Assembly: GCA_036897485.1 (NCBI GenBank)
Contig: JAYMTF010000885.1
Span: 1-28,699, forward strand
DNA: 28,699 bases
From: Pelargonium nanum
Lineage: Eukaryota; Streptophyta; Magnoliopsida; Geraniales; Geraniaceae
Reading direction: 5' to 3'
The notes below the pieces were generated by a model that was given only the letters and a program-made list of their open reading frames with translations, was not told the origin of the DNA and ran no database searches. Numbering within the stretch: the first letter of the stretch is position 1; every line of letters begins with the position of its first letter. The position numbers and the translations under genes are program-made. Shown in pieces: positions 19,201 to 27,314 of the stretch.

Positions 19201-22076
19201 CAAAAATTAATTATCATACAAAGGTATGCATAAGAAATAAAAAGATTATACTACATTAGGAATGAGAGTTGTCATGTAACTAAGTGCTATGTTCCTATCT
19301 TCTATTAAATCATGGAATGTAAGCGAGATACTTAACCAAATAAAAGGACCTATCAGGGCCAGGAGGGGTTGAGTAATTATGAGGGAACCCATTAGATGTA
19401 ACAAGAACATTATAAGAAAGGATTGAAGGATGGCCCAATTGATCTACTTGCCATCTATCCGTAGCTAGTGAACTAAATAGATCAAATTCATAAATTCCTG
19501 GAGTTAATTTCATATCCACAACTTCATACGAAAGACTTACTTTTTTCCGAACATTTGGATCTCGAAACGCTAGTAATCTTTCTACTTCTGGTGCAAGATC
19601 ACGAGCCATTTCTGCTGAGCATATATTTCCCAAAGCACAAAGAGCAAGCCCAACAATGTACTGGTTTGTGTGATTGAGGTCTCTGCAACCAAGTTAAGGA
19701 GGTAAAAGACAACACAGAACATCCCCTTCTTTCTTTTTCTTATTTCTTTGCATGTATGCTATAAAAATGTTGTACATCTAAAGTAGAGATGAACAAAATG
19801 ATTCATGCAAATGAATTAACTACTAAGAACAGGATACTGTTTTAATGAATTTGTGACCAGCATCAGAACTTCTTGTCTTTCATCAAGAAGCAACATGAGG
19901 CCAAGATACCCTATTCTCTTTTCTGGAAATCCAGCAGACGCAATTGACTTCAGGCATTCCATCTGGCCAAAATGCGTAGGGTATCCAAGCATATGAATAA
20001 ACATAAGCTTTGCCAGGTTACGATGCCTATAATCTTGATCATTTTCATTAATTGCAGCGCGAATAGCAGCACACTCCTTTCTTACAACAGCGCGTTCCTC
20101 CGCTGCAGTTTTACAAGCACGGATGGCCCGAATCATGTCCCTGCATTCACCATGCAAGCATAAACCACATTAAATTTAAATCATCAAAGTTACACTTAAC
20201 CAACTCCATACAATAGAAGAGATATGTTAATCATTAGACGATATTGAGTACTTCATAAATGAATATAATGAAATACGCTTTTACCAGAACAGTAGTAATG
20301 ATATAAAAGAAAAAGTAATTGCACTGTTGCAGAACCCAAAAAGATCCACACTACAGGGCTTAAAAATCCATTCTAGATTCTCTATTCAGAAGCAGCGTGG
20401 CGAAACAGGTCAAGATCTTCTAGGTTATAACATATTGCTCACAATGAAATCGACAAATGTTATCAGCTTAAACTTTATAAGCCATTGAGATTCTCATTAT
20501 CTAATGGACGTCAACATAGTGTGATCTTATGCATGGTACTGCAGTCAATTTAGTTAGGCATAAGCACTTCCCGTGATACCTCGAAGTACCCACCCAAGAG
20601 GGGGAGATAGTTGCATATCTCACCAGAAGGAAATACAAAACTTGGCAAATGTAGGATGCTTCAACCACTCAGCAAATTGTAACCAGAAGCTTCAGGGTTC
20701 AAACTGAAGAAACAGGATGGTAGATAGAAACTTTCAATTAGTAAATGGTCTGTGAGGGGCAGAAGCAATGCAACTTTTTTCCTCACTTAGAAAAGCATAG
20801 CTCCATGCTAAGTGACAGGTGATAAGAGGAATTGCACTATTATAGCACCAAGGGTTGGCCTGTCTCATGCTCCATGTAGCTTTTCCTTACAACTCATACA
20901 AAAATTGATTGAAATGTACCACAGTGGACATTCAGAAAACATTTGGTGTTTGCAATCCAATGTGTACACTTTTGATGCATCATACCTCCGTCGGAGTGTT
21001 GAGAGAGGATGAGGGGGTGGGCGGACACGTTAACCATTAAGTGCCTTATTGACCAATCAACTCTTTAGACTCTAGTTGGCGATACCAAAATGAAATTGCA
21101 TGCAGCTACCAGAATCTAATAGTCCAGTACATGTAAAAAGGTCTTGGGCCACTTGGCATATCTTCGTATCGCAATGTCAAGTTACATGATGATGTAGAGG
21201 ATCTCTTTAGCTAGTTGAGAAGTTAAATGAAACTACCGCACATTAAGAATGCATCTAAAAATATAATTAGACAGATATCTTCTTCTTCTCTTTATTCTTT
21301 TCATCTTTATTGTACAGGGAGACAGTAACCCCAATAACTTGATTGATGACAAACAATCAACTAAAACCTATAGGAGGAGACGTGTGAACCTTAACCCTAG
21401 AGATTCCTCACAAAATGCATTTGTACAGTTAAGGCTCATATGATTACCCCTCTAGTGATATCAACTTAAGACAATTATAGAATTCTCGCTTGGCATCAGG
21501 TGTTACAGGTAAGAATGTCTTTCAGGGTGCTACAGCAAGAAGGAAGATTGCATTTATTTCAATTGGTATCTGTTTCTAACTTTCTGTAAAAGTCTGGGAG
21601 CACCAACATATCTACATTTCGGTATTTCACTACACTTTTGTAAATGTAGAATTGCACTAATGGATAGCAATGATTCATGGCAATATAAGCTCTGCAGTAA
21701 TATCTCTCTTCTCATAAACTATTGTCTATTGCTTCACGCCACTTAAAGATCACATAATCAATGAGTTTATCAAAATTACAACATTCCCAGCGCTTGCTTC
21801 AGAAACTGCACCTAAAAGGCTAAAACCCACCTCTTCCAAGCCTATAGAGTAAACTAAAGAATTCATTACCAAATCTCAAACTAGGAAATCGAAATTAACA
21901 TGCAAAATCATTTGAACTGCACTGAAAAAATCACCAATATCCTCATATTCCAAATGAACCAGAATTGAAGTATCAGAACCAATGAATTCAAGAAAAGAAA
22001 ATTCCGAGTGCTTGATCGGGAAAAAGATGAGGTGCGTCACTAACCTCAGGCGCGTTCCGGAAGAGAAGGGATTCAT
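6065..22076 (-). CDS. AP1G: AP-1 complex subunit gamma (gamma-adaptin), complete, 18 exons
   Basis: This is the large subunit of the AP-1 clathrin adaptor, which sorts cargo at the trans-Golgi network/early endosome. I traced coding exons on the minus strand: 22076-22045, 20140-19838, 19682-19541, 18309-18136, 17605-17426, 16235-16081, 15645-15555, 15180-15017, 14437-14383, 11273-11151, 11032-10937, 9980-9853, 8950-8846, 8738-8479, 7776-7528, 7443-7268, 6641-6537 and 6160-6065. They total 2634 nt, or 877 residues plus TGA, the usual family length; every junction is GT-AG and phase-consistent. The trunk (about 1-583) starts [20 protein letters not shown] and contains [20 protein letters not shown] and [20 protein letters not shown]. 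The hinge (about 584-755) carries clathrin-box-like LVDLLDL at 632-638 plus DFLQDLL and MMDLLDGFG. The ear (about 757-877) contains [20 protein letters not shown] and ends [10 protein letters not shown]. No disabling change was seen. About 84% of the locus is intron, with several mobile elements. Confidence 0.97.
6291..6320 (+). mobile_element. One-ended Stowaway-like MITE fragment
   Basis: Within AP1G intron 17, after a TA, the sequence CCCTCTGTCCCAAAATGAAT resembles the Stowaway/Mariner MITE terminus CTCCCTCCGTCCCAAA. No matching inverted end was found in the rest of the intron, so only one end is left, or the match is partial. Confidence 0.4.
6967..7214. mobile_element. Stowaway-type MITE in AP1G intron 16
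   Basis: The right end reads AGACGGAGGGAG followed by TA, the classic Stowaway (Tc1/Mariner-derived) terminus and TA target. The left end, CTCCCTGGTACC then AAAATAAGTG, is its degraded inverted partner; the interior AATAAGTG/CACTTATT pair also matches. The element is about 248 bp, non-coding, and lies about 50 bp inside the donor of AP1G intron 16 (7267-6642). The diverged left end suggests an old insertion. Confidence 0.65.
7777..8478 (-). other. AP1G intron 14, no recognisable content
   Basis: This 702-bp intron separates the two hinge-encoding exons. I saw no mobile-element ends, structured RNA or extra coding exon in it. Confidence 0.6.
8997..9494 (+). mobile_element. TRIM-like LTR element, tandem LTR-internal-LTR-internal-LTR (fossil)
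   Basis: Three related LTR-like units of about 71 bp lie at about 8997-9068, 9210-9280 and 9423-9494. The first two are each followed directly by a primer-binding-site match to initiator Met-tRNA (TGGTATCAGAGC at 9069-9080, a close version at 9281-9292). Short non-coding interiors of about 140 bp end in purine-rich tracts (GAGGGGGAG at 9201-9209). This fits terminal-repeat retrotransposons in miniature (TRIM), which are known to form such shared-LTR tandems. It lies antisense in AP1G intron 12, about 45 bp from the acceptor. The units are clearly diverged, so the insertion is old; it carries no genes. Confidence 0.65.
10102..10254. mobile_element. Short MITE-like repeat in AP1G intron 11
   Basis: The left end AGGTAGTGTTAGGATT pairs with the inverted right end AATCCAAACGCTATCT (13 of 16 positions). 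Between them lie GGAAAT/ATTTCC-type motifs. This is the pattern of the common dicot MITEs of GTTTGGAT...ATCCAAAC type, about 153 bp. A target duplication was not clear, so the superfamily is left open. Confidence 0.5.
11937..13388. mobile_element. Older AT-rich repeat, Helitron-like candidate, interrupted by a hAT element
   Basis: The left end TCTATACTAGTATTTGAGCC is followed by an imperfect hairpin (CCCAGC, TTT, GCTCGGG) of the sort seen in plant repeats with GCCCGCGC...GCGCGGG stems, some of them Helitrons. The right part has a perfect 11-bp inverted repeat (TGACATGTGGC at 13270-13280, GCCACATGTCA at 13303-13313) and ends near an AT-rich ATATTAGA. I do not see a proper CTRR terminus, so Helitron is only a suggestion and the right boundary is approximate. 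It lies in AP1G intron 9 and is split by the hAT element at 12260-13092. Confidence 0.35.
12260..13092. mobile_element. Non-autonomous hAT element with 8-bp target duplication
   Basis: The element starts CAGTGGCGGATCCAGAA and ends with the inverted partner TTGTGGCTCCGCCCATG, sharing CA...TG termini and a GGCGGA-CCA core. The 8-mer TATATAAC flanks it perfectly on both sides (12252-12259 and 13093-13100), the hAT hallmark. It is 833 bp, AT-rich, with no open frame of note, so it would need a transposase from elsewhere. It sits in AP1G intron 9 inside an older repeat. The perfect duplication suggests it is younger than its host repeat. Confidence 0.78.
13389..14382 (-). other. Proximal part of AP1G intron 9
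   Basis: This is the donor-side kilobase of the 3.1-kb intron 9. It is unremarkable A-rich sequence in which I recognise no exon, RNA or element. Confidence 0.5.
15465..15483 (+). repeat. (AC)n microsatellite in AP1G intron 7
   Basis: A run of about nine AC dinucleotides lies 71 bp downstream of exon 7 in the direction of transcription. It is a potential length-polymorphic marker. Confidence 0.9.
16236..17425 (-). other. AP1G intron 5, no recognisable content
   Basis: A 1190-bp intron. I saw no terminal inverted repeats, microsatellite or coding potential worth naming. Confidence 0.55.
18858..19109. mobile_element. MITE-like element in AP1G intron 3
   Basis: The left end GGGTTACCTTTGT pairs with the inverted right end ACAAACGTAACCC (12 of 13). 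The outer AACC/GGTT bases may extend the pairing imperfectly. The interior is full of CAAATCC/GGATTTG and AATTTGG repeats typical of dicot MITEs. It is about 252 bp and non-coding. A GGG start would suit PIF/Harbinger, but no TTA/TAA duplication is visible, so the family is open. Its plus-strand open frame (18669-18956) is a by-product. Confidence 0.5.
20141..22044 (-). other. AP1G intron 1
   Basis: A 1.9-kb first intron follows only 32 coding bases. A long first intron near the promoter is a common place for expression-enhancing signals in plants, but I see no specific motif or mobile element in it. The open frames within it do not resemble known proteins. Confidence 0.55.
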
Positions 22077-22503
22077 GATTGGGTCCTGCGGCGAAGCTTC
22101 TGAAAATCAGAGAGATCGAAAGATGAAGAAGAGAAGTGTACCAGGATCGATCACAACACCTGCGGATGGAGCAGCAGAAATGGACGACCCGAAACGATGA
22201 CCCAAGATCCGAATCGAGCAAGCCAGCGAGATCTGAGAGAAGCCAAAGAAAAAAACAGAGGACGACGAAGAAGAAGATTTGGATCTGAAAGACACTGTTT
22301 TGATAGTCTCTCTGTTTAAGGGCTCTTTTTTTTTTTTTCTCTTCTGTTTTTTTTCATTTAATAAATGAAAAATAAAATGAGTTTTGAGACCGCTAATTTG
22401 ATTTTGTCACCAGCCGGTGGCTCAAGGTGGTGTCTGATTGGACAAAATTATGTGACTTGTGCGAGAGGTTTTGTATTTTTGTGTGAAGCTTTGATCTGAT
22501 TGG
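22077..22503 (-). promoter_or_regulatory. AP1G leader and promoter-proximal region with two CCAAT boxes
   Basis: Directly upstream of the AP1G ATG is a CT-rich leader without an upstream ATG up to about 22300 on the minus strand. Farther out, the 9-mer TCTGATTGG occurs twice (22433-22441 and 22495-22503), so the AP1G strand carries CCAATCAGA twice, about 360 and 425 bp before the start codon. Paired CCAAT boxes are typical NF-Y sites. A T run at about 22327-22340 lies between them and the leader. I did not identify a confident TATA box. Confidence 0.5.
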
Positions 22504-23640
22504 TTGAAAAGGACTTGGATCGCTGACAGCAGGGGATGAAATCATCAGTGCCAACAAACTATATGAATAAATAATTTCTACTACTTCCAGAGTGAATTTT
22601 TGAAGTTTCCATATATAAACTCATATTAGGGGTTTTATATTTTACTGTTGATTCAATCATTAGTAATAAAGTCCTATAAAAAAAATCGTTAGTAATAAAC
22701 GAAAAAGGCACTAATTACCTATGAATCTTGCAATTTAGCTAAAAACGAATCAAAGATAAATCATACAAAAATATAAGGAATCTCAATTGTAGATTCTCAA
22801 TTTCAAATTTAAAACATTTACAACAAATGTATATATGTAAAAAAGATAAAAACTTATTGGCACAAAACATAAGTAATTGACCACAATTTTGGATAGGTGG
22901 TTGGCTACATCATTATTTTCTTAAATTCAAATCTTGAGGTCAACAATAATACATAATTGTAATGTAATAGCATTAAACGTAATGTATTTGTACATATTAA
23001 CCATCGAAAACATTCACAGAATAGCGTCCATAAGGCCACCATGAGTGTTTGTTTGGGAAAGAGGTGGTAGCTCTCGAGGCATCTCTCAAATAGGTGAACT
23101 TTTCAAAATTCAAATTCAATCTCTACTAGCGCCAAGATCATTTGTAGGAGTTGGCTATTAGAGATATTGGTCGAAATTGCTATCCGTTAAAACTAATAGT
23201 CACTATTTAGTTCAAGTTGATGGAGGTCATCTACATGTTGTAAATGAGGCAAATGCGTGACGTAGCCTAGAGTCTGAGCTTGAGAGATTGTTAACATATT
23301 GCAACTCTCTCTTTCAAGGTTTATGATATTGTTCAAAGTGTCAAAGCTATATACATGCAAAATCTCTTTGACCATATTGAAGAAACTATTAATCGAGGCT
23401 TGAAAGTCAGACTCATGCTACGAAGGATCTAAACCAAGTGGACAATCATGACCAATTTTATGCAGGTTTAATTTTGGGTCACCATAGTAAAGCAGGTGGT
23501 TAGCCAATTGAACACAAAATAATTTGTCGATATAGAAAAAACCAAACCATTTAACGGGTTAACTATAAATAAAAGAAGAAAAAAAAAAAAAAAACTCATT
23601 TTAGAACTACCCCATTACCCATAGGATATTTCATCACTAA
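22504..23640. other. Intergenic DNA between AP1G and the NHL gene
   Basis: AT-rich sequence with no recognisable gene. The part at about 23040-23480 is slightly less AT-rich and could be an old repeat, but I see no diagnostic ends or protein similarity. An A run of about 20 bases lies near 23576-23594. Confidence 0.45.
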
Positions 23641-23711
23641 GCCCAACAAATGGGCTTAGAACACGGGCCACTCCAAAATTATAACAAGCCCAATGTCAAG
23701 AGAAATGGGCC
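23641..23711 (+). promoter_or_regulatory. Cluster of TGGGCY (site II) elements
   Basis: Within 71 bp there are GCCCAA (23641-23646), TGGGCT (23651-23656), GGGCCA (23665-23670), AAGCCCA (23686-23692) and TGGGCC (23706-23711), on both strands and 100-170 bp before the NHL start codon. TGGGCY motifs are site II elements bound by TCP factors, enriched in promoters of ribosomal, mitochondrial and other housekeeping genes of dividing cells. That this cluster drives the downstream NHL gene is inferred from position. Confidence 0.65.
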
Positions 23712-23808
23712 CAAAGGGTGAAAATGTAATTTCCACAAACCATCAAAGTATCAAAAAGCTTCTCAGTCTCCACTTCGTCACTAAGCAAACACAGCAACTC
23801 AAACAACC

Positions 23809-26362
23809 ATGGCTTCTCAGACCTTCTTCTCTCAAGCATCACTCTTGCTCTTCTTCTTCATCGTCGCTTCACTCAACGGTAAATTCTTCTGTAAACTTTT
23901 CTTCATCACAATTTTCTCATTATTTTAGGGTTGATTACACTAAAGCCCCGTCCATTTAAACCATTTTCATGTATATATTCCAGTCGGCGCCGATCACGTC
24001 CTCGAAGAAGGCTACACGGTGAGCACAGTTCTCGACGGCCACAAACTTCACATCAATCCGTACTCCGTTCTTCCCCGATCAGGATCGTCCGATCTAATAG
24101 TTCTCGATTCCTCCGGTAGCGCCTTATACGCCGTATCGTTACCCATATCCGAAGGTACGGTTTCTACAGTTACATATACAGTATTTCAGGAAATAGTAGG
24201 TGCCAAGTTTTAATTTTTATGAATTTTTTCTTCTGGGCTCGTGTAGGGAGTGTGATGAAACGGTTATCTGGAAATGGGGTTGCTGGGTTTTCGGATGGGG
24301 ATGTTAGTGTGGCCATGTTCAACAAGCCCCGGAGCTTTGCGGTCGATTTTAAGGGCAATGTCTATGTTGCTGATCAAAAGAATCATGCCATCCGCAAAAT
24401 TACACTGTCAGGTGATTGTGAATGTTAATAGGTTTTTGGTACTTTTTTGTTTGCTTGTTCCACTATTGAATTTTGTGTTGGTGGTGTGTGATTTGGTTGT
24501 TGGGTTGTTTAGTTGAATCGGTGATTATTTGTTTTTAGGTGTGACCACAATTGCTGGAGGTTTGTCAAACAAGGCAGGCCGTGATGATGGGCCTGCACAG
24601 AATGCTACATTCTCAGATGATTTTGAGCTGGTCTTTGTCCCGGGAAGGTGTGCATTGCTTGTTTCGGATCATGGGAATCAATTGATTCGTCAGATTGATT
24701 TGAAGGCAGAAGATTGTGGGAGAGGCTCTCGATCTGGTGAGGCATTGGGTGTTTCTTTTCCTGCTAAATATGTTTGAGATGCTTATGGTTAGTTTTGTGT
24801 TGAAAGTGACTTATGTTAAGTTCATAAGTCATAGCCATAATGAAAGGTTCCATGTTTCTGATGTGTTCCATATGTAGCTTAGCCAGTTTCTCAATTTAAA
24901 TTCAAAAATCTGTCTGCAGCTTGTTTTTTTTTTTTTGTGTGTGTGTGTGTGTGTGTGTGTATGCACGCGGGCATGCTGGAAAGAAAGCCACAGAATATGC
25001 TCTTTCATTCCAGTTCATCTTCCTCCCCCGAACACTTTGTATTTAAATGTTCCGTAAACTTGACAAACCCCAACTTCAGATCTCTACAGAAAGTAGGAAA
25101 GTGGACACCTTGCTTATGTGATCCATTAGAATTTTTTGTTGAAAAACTATATTTTGCATATCATGTCTGTCTGTTAGACGATCCATTTTCAGGAGTGGGT
25201 TTTTGTTACCACTAATTTACATCCAATTTGAAGTATTAAAGAGTTTATAAAGGTGGAAGAAAAAATAGGTTAATTATAATGTTGATTGTTATTCTGCAAC
25301 AAGGATACAATTGTCGGTAAGGATAAGATAGTTTTTGCCAAAAGCATGTCCAAGATGGAGTATTATGTTTCTTCAAAAAAAATTAACTGTTTTCCGGAAT
25401 ACACCATCCTTTGGTGCTATTGAAGAAGGCTGTCTGAGCCCTCCAGGTGTGAGATAGGCAGACAGGACTTAGTATCATATTTACTCTATTACTGAAATGC
25501 ATTAATCGATGCGTTCTAGCCTTGGTTCTGCAAAACATGAATATATGACAAATGCTCTTTTGTGTTTTTTTTTTTCCATTACTTTTTAGTTATCCATGCA
25601 TAAAAGTATATTGTTATCATTTTCATTTTCTGAGAGGAATATAAAAGTATCCTAACTCTTTTATCTTTTTATTTTCTTTTCAGTGCTTGGAGCTGTCTCG
25701 GTTTGGGCTTTGGCACTGGCAGTTTCATGTGTAGTTGGCCTAATAATTGGAGTTGCAGTTCGTCCATATATATTCCCTAATGTAAGCATCTCTCGCATTC
25801 ATGTGATATTTTATAACAGGGTGTGAAATACTAACATTTAACTGAGTTTTTTAGACAGGGAGTCTCGAGTCACGCATCTTTCATCGAGATATGGAAGCGT
25901 TGCCAAATCATTCTGGAGAAACAAGCACTGATAACCTGCTTCGACATCAGAAACGCAGCTGCTAGGTCCTCACTTTTCTCTCTTTTGACGAAACTCTTCT
26001 GGATGAGTCTATCTCAACTTTCTCTTATGCTTCGAATTAACAAAATAGAACCTCAAGTTTCAAGGAGAGAACCTGTTGTATCTTTGCTTGATTCTGATAT
26101 GTTAACTAGTTGTGAGATTACTAAGTCTACGATAATAGCCGACCAGCTGAATGATCTTCTTAGTTTTGATGAAAGCCTCGACATATCAAACACGGGTAAC
26201 AGTTTCATTCAGGGAGAAGAAAATCAAGAAAAGAGTGATATTATATATGACTGCCATGGAAGGATAGATGACATGATGCAGGCTAACATCATAGGTTTTG
26301 TGAAGGGGACTGGAGAAAGAACTCGACTGGAGGGCTGTTCGGGTCTAGTTAAGAGGAAATGA
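23809..26362 (+). CDS. NHL-repeat membrane protein, six exons, complete
   Basis: Exons: 23809-23878, 23984-24154, 24247-24411, 24539-24736, 25684-25781 and 25859-26362, totalling 1206 nt (401 residues). The ATG has a strong ACCATGGCT context. An N-terminal signal peptide (about 1-26, LLLFFFIVASL core) is followed by a beta-propeller-type region. One textbook NHL repeat is at about 105-132 (FNKPRSFAVDFKGNVYVADQ then KNHAIRKI) and a weaker one at about 160-190 (FELVFV...LLVSDHGNQLIRQIDL). A transmembrane helix lies at about 203-226 (AVSVWALALAVSCVVGLIIG). The last exon encodes a soluble tail with FWMSLSQLSLMLR, SLLDSDMLTSCEI and the end GCSGLVKRK, features I associate with plant NHL homologues. 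I chose the acceptor CAG at 25856-25858; the AG four bases earlier would shift frame and stop at 25965. Function of this family is unknown; NHL propellers generally bind partners. Confidence 0.9.
24924..24960 (+). repeat. T13 plus (GT)12 microsatellite in NHL intron 4
   Basis: Thirteen T residues run into twelve perfect GT repeats within the 947-bp intron 4 (24737-25683). The rest of that intron holds nothing I recognise. Confidence 0.95.
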
Positions 26363-27314
26363 AAACAATCTGTCACTTTTAGGGCTTGTAAATATATCAT
26401 CTATAACTGATACTGGTAGTAAATGATTATGTACTTAACGTTGGGTTGGATCTATTTTAATCGAAAGCTTATGGTTCTATCCAATTCCTTCTGTTCGAGT
26501 TTCCTCTAAAACAAAAAACTTAGTTGTCCAATGTGGTGTTTGCTATGTTATTGTTTTTGTTGTAGAGATAGCTTAATACTGTCAGGTCATGTGTGCCAGA
26601 TATGAACATCTCATAAATAACTGCAAAAGGCACCTTAGAGAGTAGCAATTGTCTCTTCATAGAGCAGAAAGGCAACAAACATTCATGTGACAAAGGGTTG
26701 GAGTTTAGTTTAATTGTGTTTAATCCCATCGTGTTCATCAAATGCGTTGAGTCGATTTATATAAAATCAAATTCATTTATTTAAATATGTCGGATAATGT
26801 AATCTTAAGCTCAAATCTTTCAACATGTTGAGCATTTCAAGTCATATCAACCTGTTCATTATCATTCAATAATCAAAACATGTTCATAGGAACAGTAAAT
26901 CAGACAGGAGAAAATGCTGACATACTATTTATAATTTATCAATATTGTATAAATAAATGCCTGCATTGAACTTGAATCTAGACACCATCTCCAACAAAGA
27001 AAAAAAAAATCTTAGACATGTTAGTTTATAAATAGATGGAAACATAGCATTGCAGGAATCATCATCAGAGAATAGCATTTAATAAAATTTAATACCAGTT
27101 TCATACAAGTGCAAACTTTCTATCAGTGGCAACAATTTTGCAGCCATACTCACACTATAAACATTAACATGGCACTAAAATCAACTTCCACAAACACTGC
27201 TCTCTGAGAAGAAATATACTATTCTACACCCTAAATTTAAAAGAACTGATACAAAGATGGAAGGTTAATGCTCCAAAATCTTCTTTCTGAAAAATATATG
27301 CATATATGACATGA
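26363..27314. other. Tail-to-tail intergenic region between two NHL genes
   Basis: It contains the 3' UTRs of the plus-strand and minus-strand NHL genes, about 950 bp in all. I saw no extra gene, element or RNA. The 73-codon minus frame at 26520-26741 has no recognisable similarity. Confidence 0.55.

Noticed and set aside
20812-21012. 66-codon plus frame in AP1G intron 1
   Set aside because: No recognisable domain, and it sits in an otherwise non-coding intron.
23040-23480. Possible retroelement coding remnant
   Set aside because: I could not find a protein motif, LTR, primer site or inverted end in any frame.
25855-25965. Taking the stop at 25965 as the main end of the first NHL protein
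   Set aside because: The alternative frame from the acceptor at 25858/25859 continues open for 167 codons and carries a tail resembling that of NHL homologues, so the short form is kept only as a possible splice variant.
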